From Cladopsammia gracilis (Eukaryota > Cnidaria > Anthozoa > Scleractinia > Dendrophylliidae), in assembly GCA_022457155.1 (NCBI GenBank), contig JAJGOT010000210.1, positions 719,501 to 783,500 of the forward strand: 64,000 nt of DNA, given 5' to 3'. The notes beneath the pieces are model-generated. The model did not search any database, had not been told where the DNA came from, and saw only the letters and a list, made by a program, of their open reading frames with translations. This document shows positions 30,990 through 41,604 of the stretch, piece by piece; position 1 is the first letter of the stretch, and the number at the start of each line of letters is the position of its first letter. A program made the position numbers and the translations under genes.

Positions 30990-31381
30990 GTGCAGTCGAC
31001 CCTCCATGTTCGACAACCCCTCGTAAGCGACTACTTTTCCAAAATACCAAAATTTATCCAGTCGAAACCTCTTGTACGCGTCTACCTCTCTCGCCTATAT
31101 CTCTTGAATGAAATGATCTGACGCTTCAAAATTTGGCCCAGATATATAGTTTTAAACTGTCTACAATTCCATAAACATTTTGGAATCGAAATCCGTTTTT
31201 TATTGCTTCTGAATTTTGATATGACAGGATATGACGTAAGAACAAGCCAAGAATGATACACTGTTTGGCAGTGATAGGTGCTTTGTACATTCAAATTACT
31301 ACAGTTTCATTTTCGTATGATTCAAAGTTTAGACCCCCGCTTTGCATTTTGGGTAGTCGCTTACGGGAGGTTCAACTGTAA
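30990..31381. mobile_element. pogo/Tigger-like MITE
   Basis: GTGCAGTCGACCCTCCATG with CGTAAGCGACTAC inside is mirrored by GTAGTCGCTTACGGGAGGTT followed by CAACTGTA. The TIR repeats a TCGACCCTCC / TCGACAACCCCTC motif. Confidence 0.65.
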
Positions 31382-31408
31382 TTGAAAATACCGTAAATCC
31401 TTTATTAA

Positions 31409-31435
31409 GCCCCCCCCCCCCCCCCCCCCCCCCCC
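31409..31435 (+). repeat. poly-C run
   Basis: A homopolymer C run of about 25 bases, followed by more C-rich sequence. Similar runs of C or G occur near 34291, 43130, 50620, 52970 and 54231 and often mark low-quality consensus length. Confidence 0.9.
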
Positions 31436-31661
31436 ACAACCCCCTCTCCAATAAGCCACCCTTTTTGGAGCAAGAAATTTATTTATTTTTACAGGAGCTT
31501 AATAGCCCGGAGCCTTCATCTCCTTATAATTAGGGCAACAGCGTATTTTAGTAGCGTATTTACAGCGTTTTTAATAGCTGACATTACGTACGTAGAAAGC
31601 TCTTTCAACTTCGTATGCAAATAAAATTTAAACAATGACGTCGGCAAAGATCAAAAGGAAC

Positions 31662-32481
31662 TTAACAAAAAATGGGTGTTTCTTGGTGTTGTGGAAGCCA
31701 TTGGCTGCGGTCACATCTACGACGTAACTAAAGTTTAACTTAAGTTAGTCTCAAGTTACGTGACGTCATACCTAACTGTAGTTAGTGCTTTCGGTCGACT
31801 TTGCGGTTACACCACGCAGTTAACTACAGTTAGTTGGATGACGTCAGAATTAAAAGAGGTTCGTGACGGCCCTTGTTGTTGATCCGTAAAATGTCAACAT
31901 GGTTGACCGACGTAAAGTGTGTCTAGTTTTTCTTCTTATTTATTTTTTTCGTACGGCAAACCTTCGGAGAAAAATGAGAAATAAGCTGAGAATTGTAACG
32001 GATGCTCGACGCCGGATACACGTGTTGCTACCTTGTTGTATGTAAATTTTTTGTTTGTTGTTTTTGGTTTCCCCCTCGCTTCACGCTTGGTTTTTTTTTT
32101 TTTGCATATTTATATATACTCATCTCGCACGTGCGAAAAGAATTGCCACATTCTGTTTGGTTGTTTGTTTGTAAACTTAAGACTAACCCATGAACCCTGC
32201 TTGGGTATAATTATAGTAGTCTGTATTGTTTTGGATCACCGAGGCGTAAATTTTCTAACTATAGTTAGAGCTAACAGAGAAGCGGTCACATTACCGAAAT
32301 ATCTAACTATAGTTATCCCCGTCTTAACTATAGTTAGTAGCCCAGATGTGACCGCAGCCATTGTTGGTTAGCTTTTGTGTTGTGGTTTGGGTATTGTTCA
32401 GCGTCTTTTGAATCTTTTGTTTTACGTCATTTGGTGATCACACCATCCGCAACACCAAGAAACTACCCAAAAAATAGTTAA
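31662..32481. mobile_element. palindromic element with a second palindromic element nested inside
   Basis: The outer ends TTAACAAAAAATGGGTGTTT and CTACCCAAAAAATAGTTAA both lead to TTCTTGGTGTTG-type inverted sequence. Inside, GGCTGCGGTCACATCT (31703) mirrors AGATGTGACCGCAGCC (32344-32359); this inner element carries several AACTATAGTTAG palindromes. The outer element is the older one. Confidence 0.7.
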
Positions 32482-32673
32482 GCGTTCTTGCTTTTTTTTT
32501 TTACTGATAATAATTGGACTCCCGGGTGAACTACGCTGGTTTCAGACTTGTCGGTGGTCCACCCATAAAAAAAATAAAAGATCGAGTAATGGTGCTAAAA
32601 AAATAACTAAACTTTAATAACCGCTTCTTACCAGCGGTGACATCACGTTAACAGTATTTTGGCTTTACAATTT

Positions 32674-32676
32674 AAT

Positions 32677-32727
<51 letters not shown>
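32674..32727 (+). repeat. AAT trinucleotide microsatellite
   Basis: About 18 AAT units directly precede the LINE reading frame remnant and give its frame an asparagine run that is not part of the original protein. Confidence 0.95.
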
Positions 32728-32728
<1 letters not shown>

Positions 32729-32739
32729 GTATAACAGAT

Positions 32740-33185
32740 ATAATAATAATAAAAGATCGTGAGATAAAGGCAAACAGACCAGACATTGTTATAAAAGACA
32801 AACTGGATAAAAAATGCCTACTCATTGACATGTCCATACCCACTGAAAAGAACACTTCAGTTAAAGCTACCGAAAAGCTCTCAAAATATAAAGATCTCGA
32901 AAGCGAGATTGAACGAATGTGGGGGATGAAGGCCACAACGATCCCAGTTGTGATTGGAGCACTGGGACTAATAAAAAAGGACTTGGAGAAATACATCAAA
33001 CAAATCCCGGGTAACATCAAAATTACTGAACTACAGAAGATTACACTACTAGGAACATCACACATCCTAAGAAAGGCACTCTCCATCAAGTAGATAGCCC
33101 TAGGCCCAAGGAATGGGCTCGGCTACTATGTTGTAATGTGGCATAAAGTTAAAGGAGATATCATAATAATAATAATAATGATAAT
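32740..33185 (+). mobile_element. LINE 3' end, 5'-truncated, coding for the C-terminus of a reverse transcriptase polyprotein
   Basis: An open frame to the stop at 33093 reads DREIKANRPDIVIKDKLDKK, then CLLIDMSIPTEKNTSVKATE, LSKYKDLESEIERMWGMKAT and LGTSHILRKALSIK. I recognise this as the C-terminal end common to a group of invertebrate non-LTR retrotransposons (the RPDIVIKDK...CLLIDMSIP signature). The rest of the element is missing. The frame still lacks stops, so the copy may be fairly young. The 3' side ends in ATAATAATAATAATG. Confidence 0.8.
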
Positions 33186-33660
33186 TTACACGCTTGCATT
33201 GCGCATATTCCATGCAAATGATCAAATGCGCATTACAATAACTACAATATTAACTAAAATACATTATATATAACATTACAGAAATGTTAAGAAAAATCTA
33301 AAATGTAAAAACTATAAAATAGAAAATTATCTCTTCTAAAAAAACTTACAATAGGAAATAAAAATCTAATCGTACGCAAGCCTAAAAAGAGATGTCTTCA
33401 AATGGCGTTTAAAATCATACAAGTTAATTATCGCGTAGACCACTGGGTAATGAGTTCCACAGTTTGGGGGCAGCCACTTTAAAGGCCATATCACCCAAAG
33501 TCACTTTAGTTTAAAAGAAGGTGGCGCAAGTAAAATGCCATGAGACGATGTTAAATCGTAACTAAATGACTTAATTGTAACTAGCTCCCTAAGGTAAGGT
33601 GGAGCAAGACCATAAATTACTTTAAATACCAATAATAATGGTATGATTTTCAGGCAGTTT
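33186..33660 (-). mobile_element. LINE fragment (L2/CR1-like), C-terminal reverse transcriptase remnant, broken
   Basis: The reverse complement of about 33640-33360 reads, with a stop and frame changes, VFKVIYGLAPPYLREL, then LTSSHGILLAPPSFKL, TLGDMAFKVAAPKLWNSLPS and a terminal FKRHLKTSLFRL. These are the typical last blocks of L2/CR1-type reverse transcriptases (APPYL..., AAPKLWNSLP...). It is 5' truncated and dead. Confidence 0.75.
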
Positions 33661-34013
33661 AGTCTGAGATATGGTATAGTTATCAGAGATTTTTGGTCTA
33701 GAATAGGGTATCATTTCCGCAAAACTGATCGGTTGCGTGAAGAATTAAGTCTAGACAAGGTTTACTGGCAAATGGCATTTAAAAATCGATACGGTGGGCA
33801 GTACGGCATTTTTACTGACCCCTGTTAACTAATAACAGTGACAGTGAACGAGTTTCTGGAAAATAAGGCATGCCAATGCTTCATTGATATGGAAATATGA
33901 CGAACAAAGAGTTCTAATCCCAAAAGGTTTGAATTGGGTACAACAATGCATTAGCTGAATTTGTCTATTTGTCCCTGACCATTAACTTCATCATATTTCT
34001 GTACTTAGACCTT

Positions 34014-35421
34014 AACAAGAGGCTACCAGTAGCCTTTACTCATGCGCAAGAAAGTTTTATGGTTTATTTTAAACGTGTCACGCACCGCTACCACCTCAAC
34101 GAATTTTGCGTCACACACATTGCACCATCAGTCAAGACACGGGGAAGACACGTTGATTAAAGCTACCATTTTTTCTGTACTTGCTTCGAATATTTAATTT
34201 ATTGATTCCCGTTCAAACCCGCATTATAGTGTAATACTTCCCAAACCGTGAATTATTTCTATTACATTGGGCATTGGGTTATTCCAGAAAGAACCCCCCC
34301 CCCCCCCCCCCCCCCCCCCCAACCCCACCGACGGATGGCAAGATTGTTTCGTTTCATGCAAATTTCGTGTGGAATGTAATTCGATCGCGCGCTCCACAAT
34401 ATTTGTTCTAAAGGTCAAAACGTTTTAATGAAACTCATATTTCCTTGAATGAAAATGTCATTCCCTTGAATAAAAGAGTCAAACGCTCATCAGAATTCAT
34501 TGATTTTCTGTTTCCGGAAGGCTTGGCGATTTATTTAGCCTAATTGCAGCGAGGAGCGCTAGGGTCTGCGAATTATATTAGTCTCAAGAGCAAAACGCGT
34601 TAAAATTATCGCATGGAGGAAGCTCTCGGCAACGCAAGCAAATCAAAGAATAATTTTCTCGTGCGGCCGATATTTCGCAAAAATTCTCACTGATAACAGA
34701 AATAAACAGTCCATGAAATGTCTCTTACAAAGTAAATGGACATTCAAAAATGTTATTTTCTACACCGTAGTTTTCCAGGAATGCTTGAAAATTCTTAGTA
34801 AAGTCTGCCGCTTCGAGCTTCGAGTATGAATTCTGTAGGAACACATGTCTCGCTTTGTGCCGGGCTTTGTGTCTCGCTTTGTGATCCTCACAGGACGATT
34901 CCATCGCTTTCAGCTCTCTAACCGCCACTTCAAAGGCATACAAATCGTCTTAAGGACTCTTTCTTTCCATTTCGAAGTCTTCAAAGGCATGTTTACATTT
35001 TGGTAATGGAAAATGAACGTCTGAAAAATTGAAGTGTAGAGCACAGAAGAGGCCATATTTGTTTGAATCTGAAAGTCTTCTCTGAGTGACAAACCGATTC
35101 TCTCTAGTCCCCCCTAAAACCCAGACATGTGCTCGGTAGACGGATTCTGATTGATTTAACCTTCCTGAAGCCTTTTACAACAATAGGGGGCAAAAATAAC
35201 TTTCTAGGGGAGGCAGGGGCGAGTTCGCGTACACTAAACGTGATTACGGGCACGCCACTCGGCACGCCGAAATCACGAGGTCGCGTGTCAACCAATCAGA
35301 CCAGTGAAAGTCGTCCCGCGGGATACGGGAAACTTTAAAAAAACAAGGCAATTTGTGACTACAAAAAGCGGGACGAAAATCTTACCGAAACCTTGACTCA
35401 TGCTGCTATGCGCATGAGTAA
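34014..35421. mobile_element. TIR element of about 1.4 kb, TTACTCATGCGC family, copy 2
   Basis: It starts AACAAGAGGCTACCAGTAGC then CTTTACTCATGCGCA and ends GCGCATGAGTAA. It is colinear with copy 1 (19041-20574) over most of its length, with a C run at 34291-34320. Three GCTTTGTG(C/T)-type units near 34851-34885 are a local difference. No transposase was recognised. Confidence 0.7.
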
Positions 35422-35490
35422 TTAAGAAAGTTATCAATCATTAACGGGTCACTTAACTTGCACAATAAGCCAGGGTCAGTAAGTAAGTAA

Positions 35491-35724
35491 TGAGGCCCTG
35501 TTAGGGTAAATTCCGACAAGCGACATGGCCTTGAAACAGCGACATTAAGCAGATGGAATGGCGACAAATGACACAGAGTTGGATTGAAATTGCGACAGCA
35601 AAGAAGAAAACCGTAAATACAATAGTGAAATACTGACAGGGACATGGCTTCCTCCATAATACGCGACATGAATGGTTTTGTGTTTCAGACTGGGGACATG
35701 TGAACCCCCCTAAAAGGGCCTCAG
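35491..35724. mobile_element. MITE with TGAGGCCCT termini
   Basis: TGAGGCCCTGTTAGGG and CCCCCCTAAAAGGGCCTCA are inverted ends, flanked by GTAA on both sides. The 87-residue minus-strand frame that covers it is not supported as a gene. Confidence 0.7.
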
Positions 35725-35811
35725 TAATAAGAGCGTTTCGTTACGGAATAGATAATCGATAGATAACAAGAAGGCATCAGAGGTATGTCTTGGAAAAATA
35801 GCGAACAAGAG

Positions 35812-36259
35812 GCTCCAAGCAGCCTTTACTCATGTGCATGCGTAAGAAAATTTTATGATATATTTTAAACATGATAAGAAGATGTCCGACCTGGAGATAA
35901 GTTACTCCTTTCATTCAGTCATCGTTACTGCAAACCACGTTGTTTACTATTAAATGTTTTGGAAATGAAGGCTGTACCACAATGAAGCCAGTGATTCTTT
36001 TAAGTCTTATATATACCAAACGTGAACATAGTAATGTATGCAGGGTTGTAGGAGATGCTGTCGTGACACGTAAGTAACGCTCTTTTACCGGAAGTGACAG
36101 TAGCCGGAAGTCACTAAACCGGAAGTGCGCAATTTAAAATATGCGTGCATAATTTTGCATGCAAAATCGTGACACAAAAAATAAAAATAATAATAATAAA
36201 AATAATAACAAGAAAAACGGAGCCGAAACCTTACCTCATGCCGCTTCGCGCATGAGTAA
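35812..36259. mobile_element. TTACTCATGCGC family, copy 3, short form
   Basis: It starts GAACAAGAGGCTCCAAGCAG then CCTTTACTCATGTGCATGCG and ends GCTTCGCGCATGAGTAA. It is about 450 bp and keeps both ends but little of the long interior of copies 1 and 2; AAAATATGCGTGCATAATTT near 36136 matches the 3' part of copy 1. Confidence 0.7.
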
Positions 36260-36988
36260 AAATTAATTATGGATTTATCGACCTTAGATGCGTCAATCCT
36301 AAGTTGCCTTAGGGCTTCTTTTCAAGGCAGGGCTGGTGCAAAATGTTTTAGGTGAAAATAAATGTTATTTGATTTGCATATGAATGAAAACCAACTCTAC
36401 TTTTGAAAGGACCAAAGATGACTCCAAAATAGCCTCAATAATTGATATCCCCCTTTTTGCGTTCTAGAAACATTTGATGTCTAAGAAAGGAGAATTCAGT
36501 CTGAGTAGTGTACAAACGTAGAATCTCGGGCTCCGCGCGTGTTGCTCGCGTTTCGCGCTCGCGCACCACAAAAGTGCTTCTTGTGCAAGCACGGGTAAAA
36601 CGTTACGTAACATTTTGCATGCTTTCTTCTTTTATAAAAGACTGCGGCTTAATCTCACATAAACTTTGAACTTTCCTCAATTCCCTCGAGTGTTTTTATT
36701 AGGTTATTTGCGCACAAAGTGTTTTTTTCTATTTTTTTTTTAAGTCTCTGTATAGCGATATTTCTCTGTTTACAAACATTACGTCAAATTTGCTTTGTTA
36801 TTCAAATTTGCCAACTATTTGTTTCAACAGCCAATAGTTAGTTCTCTGGTTGGCACATTAATATTCGAGTAAGAACATAAAATCCATTATCACCTGACAT
36901 TTTAACAGGCAGCTGAAATATGTCGGTACCCAAAGCCATTTTAACCGTAATTATAACTTGAGCACGCAGTTCATACTGCCTTACCGCC
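36260..36988. other. no gene seen
   Basis: About 730 bp of A+T-rich sequence includes a CG-rich CTCGGGCTCCGCGCGTGTTG stretch near 36525-36560. A stop-free minus-strand stretch near 36265-36330 has no usable splice sites. Confidence 0.45.
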
Positions 36989-37965
36989 GTTAATTAAAAG
37001 TAGGTAGGAAAAGAAAGGAATGGAGGAATACGGAATTCGGAATACGGAATTTGGAATTCGGAATAACATGTGAATGATATAAAATATAATTTTCTAATTT
37101 TCACCGACAATAATAGCAACCACCTTAAATATTAAACCGAGGTAGTTGCTTACGAGAGTTTACACTGCAAGGGAGGTATAACAAGAAGCTGTACACAGCT
37201 TGAACTCGTGGCGTCTTTAACCCATTGCAGTATTGATTCCCGAGTGTTTTGAATGCTTTTACGGAGAAAACATAACGTGACGAACGCGGGTAAGGTATAT
37301 TCGCTTTTGGAATACGGACTATGGAACACGGAATGGTATCTTTTTTTCTTTTTAACTGTAAAAAAATATTTATATAAAATAAAAATAAATTAATTATTGA
37401 TGTACACTCGGCACTCGAGTGCAAATTTCCAGAGCACTTTTCACAGCCCTACTCTCGATTTAGCTTGCGAAGAAACAGGGAAACTTAAATGAAAAAACTT
37501 AAAAGATTGTCATCTATTCTCACATTAAGTGGATTTTTTCCTTTATCACCTTTTCTATCTGACGCCATTCAAACAAACAAATCTCGATATGAAATCTAAA
37601 CAGGTTAAATTTAGAGTTCTTCGGTTAGGTAATTTAACCAGACATTTCTCTGGAGCTAGGAGTTGTTTCGCGTTCTAAAGCTCTCTACTTTGAAAATGGA
37701 ATCAATGCCAAGCTGCGGAACAAAAAAGAGAACTTACCCAGAAGTTGTTTCTGGAGAAGGTAGGTTCTGTTTCTATTATTTATATTGCCTGATTTTAACT
37801 TCACAAAAGTATGAACTATCAACTAAGCAACTACCTCGGTTATATATTTAGGGTGGTTGCTATTATTGTCGGTGAAAATTATAAAATTATATTTTACATC
37901 ATTACGTTATTCCGAATTCCGTATTCCGCCATTCCTGCTTTTCCAACCTACCGTTAATTAAACTG
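36989..37965. mobile_element. foldback element with about 150-bp imperfect TIRs
   Basis: GTTAATTAAAAGTAGGTAGG with AAAGGAATGG at the left is mirrored by CCATTCCTGCTTTTCCAACC followed by TACCGTTAATTAA. The symmetry continues through GGAATACGGAATTCGG, TTTTCACCGACAATAATAGC and GCAACCACC, then CGAGGTAGTTGCTTA. The interior includes an ATG-led frame at 37696 with a GT site, but it lies within the mobile unit. Confidence 0.75.
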
Positions 37966-38681
37966 TTGAAATAATGATCCACGTCGAGACATAAAAATTG
38001 CAAAGTGAAGGCAGTAATCATAACAAATAAGACGCGTGCGTGACAAATGTGCGTTTATTCTGTTTATTCGCCCATCATTGTAAAAACAATGATATTTTTA
38101 GGTCTGCTCGAAGCTTCTGGTCCCCCAGTAATCACGCCCGATAGGAGACAAACAACATTATCGTGAAACCAAAGTAAATATAAAATATCTCGCTTTACAT
38201 CGCCCTTCACAGCTGGTGGTATTAAATTATGAAAACAATAATTACACGTGTCGCAAATGGGAATCATTTAGATATTAGATATTTTAATTTTTACAGTTTT
38301 TAAACGATTTGGTCTGTCGGGTAACATTATAAAAAGTTTGCATGTTAATTACTAAACCAGGTTTGCATTTGACACAACTGACAAACCGGAAAAGCTAAAT
38401 GACTTCTGAATACATACACCTAACCACAATTGCAATGCAAAAATAGCTACAGGATCATAACAGATATTCTAAGATGGCTTTCAGTAGCTTTCAGTACATC
38501 ACTTTTAAAATCCAAAGATCGGCAAACATAGGCACTAAGTGAATGAAATATTGTAGAAGAAATTAAGAAAGGAGTAGGCGAGGAAGGTTTGGACGTGAGG
38601 TTCTCCCGCATGCAATTATAAGTGCGCGGGCACGGTTTATAAAGACAAATTGAGCATTAAACTTGGCTTTTGTATTGTTAC
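37966..38681. other. no feature seen
   Basis: About 715 bp. A 67-residue minus-strand frame (38064-38267, beginning MIPICDTCNYCFHNLIPP) has several cysteines but no recognised family and no splice context, so I leave it unannotated. Confidence 0.4.
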
Positions 38682-38749
38682 CTCTTACAGCCACAGTACT
38701 TTGGTAATTTATTTTCGGCGAATTGTTTTCTTGGGAATGACGATGGCAT
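38682..38749 (-). CDS. coiled-coil protein, exon 1 (tentative)
   Basis: On the minus strand an ATG with G at -3 opens MPSSFPRKQFAENKLPKYCG then CK and ends in phase 2 at AAGAG|GTAACA, which is the phase exon 2 requires. An in-frame stop lies upstream of the ATG. A TTCTCTTCGCTTCAG acceptor also exists at 38786, so the segment could instead be an internal exon starting ERCVLGQDFDVV. The 7.8-kb gap to exon 2 makes the link uncertain. Confidence 0.4.
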
Positions 38750-38972
38750 GACAACGTCAAAATCTTGACCGAGAACACACCTTTCCTGAAGCGAAGAGAA
38801 TAAAGGTCGTGCTACCGACACGAGACGTCAACTGCGTCGTCCATACAACGTAAGCAGCATTTTTAATACGTTCTGCTCCCGGAAAACATTCGTTAAAATC
38901 CGAAGCAATTTTGACATATTCAGAAACTGGAATATCACAAGTTATTTTATATCCTTACGAGTTGAACAGAAG
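38750..38972. promoter_or_regulatory. candidate bidirectional promoter between gene A and the minus-strand gene
   Basis: Only 223 bp separate the two outward-facing start codons. There is no obvious TATA box. If both first exons are right, the two genes must share this interval for initiation. This is inference from position only. Confidence 0.3.
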
Positions 38973-39033
38973 ATGGCGAAGAAACTTATACAGTATCTGT
39001 CAATATCTACAATGTCGCTTCTCCTGTTTAATG
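38973..39033 (+). CDS. Ly6/uPAR-like protein A, exon 1 (signal peptide)
   Basis: ATG at 38973 opens MAKKLIQYLSISTMSLLLFN and the exon ends AATG|GTGAGT in phase 1. The hydrophobic core and length fit a secretory signal peptide. Phase matches the acceptor at 46685, and the same layout (short signal exon, phase 1, long intron) recurs in the two genes downstream. The intron of 7.65 kb is long, but no competing signal exon was found in it. Confidence 0.7.
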
Positions 39034-39359
39034 GTGAGTACAATTTCACCGTTCATGTTTACCCACATCGGTCTAAGCTTGATAATAAATAGAAAGACGG
39101 TGCCCTTAGTATCTTAAACATCTCTAAATTTTAAAGGGAAACAGGATCATGCAAATTTCAAAGGGTAGTTAAATACTCATTTGCATGGTCACGCTCATAT
39201 TTTCGCCAAAAGTCCTGCGTAAGCCACTGTGCGTAGGATCTCTTACTACACTGACTTCACATCAGGAATAATCTAGAAAAAATGTCTGACATGTCTAATG
39301 TCTAACCGTTCATTTATACAGATCGCATGTCGGGAGGTGCGTTGGCACACTCAACGATG

Positions 39360-39500
39360 TATTGCCTTCAAATTTGGCAAAACGCAGACACACAAATCTT
39401 TGAAATTAAAAGGGGAGCGGGGGAACGTGGGAACGTGGAACGGGAATCTTTGAAGTAGGAAAAGTTTAAAACGAGGAATCAAACGGGGAATCTTTTTAAA
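39360..39500. repeat. short G/A-rich minisatellite, inverted relative of 43600-43920
   Basis: GGGGAACGTGGGAACGTGGA followed by ACGGGAATCTTTGAA and AACGGGGAATCTTTTTAAA are the complement of the AAAGATTCCCCGTTTT units at 43600-43920. The two lie in opposite orientation about 4 kb apart in gene A's intron. Confidence 0.6.
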
Positions 39501-41084
39501 AGGCGGCAGGCCAAGAACATACCCCTAGTACGTACGTGCATGAGACATTTTTACTTTTAGGTCAAAATTAAGATATAACAGACGCAATGTTATTGATTCT
39601 TCGATGTTAGGGAAAAGGGGAGAAAGAGAGATTACTCGCAAGCTAGAAATGTGAACGGCGGTGAACAGAGCTGGTGAAATATTTCCCACTATATAATAAT
39701 ATAATATAATAAAATATATAATAACTATTACTTGACTGAACTACTCAACACGCGACTGTCATGTTGTGTTGGTTTTAATGTTATTATTTATATTAATAGG
39801 TTAAAACAGCAAACTGATCCTTACGGCAAGGAAAAGAGATTGAGACAGAAGGAAAATAATAAAAAAAACCAGTTAAATATATTTGCCCGATAATTCGGTT
39901 TGCAAAATAAATCTACGGGGGCTAGAAAACAAAAATGAATGCAGATATAAAAGGATCGTTATATATAAAACTTTTGAAATGCGACATAATAGAAAATGAT
40001 TGGTAAGAAAGAAGCGAATTTTTCTAAGTTCATCACGTTTGTTTACACCACATCGCTTTATGTATAAGATGGGCCTTTTTTGCCTTTCTGTGAATGAGTT
40101 CCAAGGGAATGAGAAGGATATCGTTGATAAAGTATTAACCAGGTCGGTTTTAAAAAATGTATTGAAACAGGAGTCGGGTCGATTAGATGGTGGTGATTGA
40201 GGATGGAGCGGCGATGTTCCCCAAAGCGTTCATTTTAATAGTTGGCGTTTGGTTTCCCCAATGTTTTACGCATTACTTACATCCAATCAAGTAAATTTAG
40301 TTTTTAGATTTACAATTGAAAGTGTCATTGATATGTCGTTCTTCCTTTGTAGCAGAGAAAGTGTATTTATTTTGGCCTTTTGAGTTCTTGTATGATCGGG
40401 CAGGTGACGTGAGGCAGCGTGGATGATTACATTTATAAATGCCAGAAGGTGTTTTTTCTTGATGTTTGGTGCCGAGTCACGCAACTTGGTTCTTCCTTGG
40501 TTCTTAGAGATCACGTAGGTTAGGACTTCGTTTGTATAAAGCTTGGAGGGGTGGACATTAAATGAATATTTATTTGCTTTCGTATGCGAGACTCATCTCA
40601 TGGATAAAGCGATGACACTTGATCCTCGTGGTATAAATGGACCGTGACAAAAATAAAAACTGGAATCGGCCTCCCAATATAAATTAATCTTCTCACACAT
40701 GACGCGCTGTTGGAGCTCTTCGGAGGTAGACTTTCAATAGAACAAAATAAAAAGAAACAGCTGTCGAGAAAGATCACATTCTATGGGGCAATTTGGTTTT
40801 GATGAAAATTTGAACGTTAAATGACAGAATTTGGGTATTATTTGACTTTTGTTTCTTTTTGTATCCATCCAACCAATTTAATATACGCGTTACCTTTTTC
40901 TTAAATATATGAAATATAATATTTATGGTTCATGTACCACCACAAAGTACAAAGCTCTACCAAAAACAAAGCAAGGATAAAGTACATTAGAAGTACTTAA
41001 TAACAGAATAAAGATTAAAACAAACAACAATGCGATAACTTAAGCGCAAAAGGTATTTAATCGTTAAGCAGGGATAGAAGCAGA
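39501..41084. other. gene A intron, no feature seen
   Basis: About 1.6 kb of A+T-rich sequence includes an AATATAATATAATA stretch near 39690. The short frames present (for example 40000-40200) show no family resemblance. Confidence 0.5.
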
Positions 41085-41240
41085 TACCACGCAGCTCTTT
41101 ACAACCTCTAATTTCATTGGACCTGTATATCATGCAGCTCTATTGTTTTTAGGTCTAGGGTCTATTGTTAGCCATTGTTGTGTTGTTTGTTCTATTGTTT
41201 TCTCAGCAAATCAGAGAAGACCTTGTAAGAGCTGCGTACT
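41085..41240. mobile_element. short MITE, copy 2 of the 697-843 element
   Basis: It has the same ACGCAGCTCTT / AAGAGCTGCGT termini and interior (CTCTAATTTCATTG; TTTTCTCAGCAAATCAGAGA) as copy 1, with a small internal insertion (TTAGCCATTG). Confidence 0.7.
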
Positions 41241-41604
41241 GCCCGATAGAAGAGTAGTCCATTTGGCTTGAAAACTTGTTTAACGTTCTGCTGGCCGTAG
41301 CAAAGCTCTATTTACCAATTCCCTTTCTTTCAAAAAGGTCAAATTACCGATGGCTGCAAACAGACATGGACGACAACAGTCTAACAATGTCAAAGTTTTT
41401 TTCTTTAAACGGGTCTACTACAGCCTAAGAAAAACGTTTCCTTGTACTACAGTAAACACCCGCATATAAGAACACACGATTTCGGAGGTCAGGCTGATTG
41501 AGTTCTTATTTATCGGGTGCTTAGTGACAAATCAGCCTCAAAATGTTCTTAAAATGTTCTTAAATTTTTATTTAGTAATACTATCCAAAACATGTTGCTA
41601 GAGG

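Larger units (their letters stand above)
29275..38749 (-). other. small coiled-coil protein gene (gene span, four exons)
   Basis: Four minus-strand exons (38749-38682, 30915-30819, 29602-29532, 29428-29275) join in phase to 129 codons plus stop. I found them by reading splice signals on the reverse complement; they are too short to appear as long open frames. The product is basic, with a charged helical C-terminus, and I do not recognise the family. The 7.8-kb first intron is full of transposon sequence. The start codon is 223 bp from the Ly6-like gene A start, head to head. Exons 2-4 are well supported; exon 1 is the weakest link. Confidence 0.5.

Noticed and set aside
36265..36330. Minus-strand stretch reading EALRQLRIDASKVDKS
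   Set aside because: An in-frame stop immediately precedes it and no acceptor or donor fits; chance open frame.
37696..37760. ATG-led possible first exon (MESMPSCGTKKRTYPEVV) ending at a GT site
   Set aside because: It lies wholly within the 36989-37965 foldback element and no partner exon was found.
38064..38267. 67-residue minus-strand frame with several cysteines
   Set aside because: No family recognised, no splice sites, stop directly upstream of the ATG.
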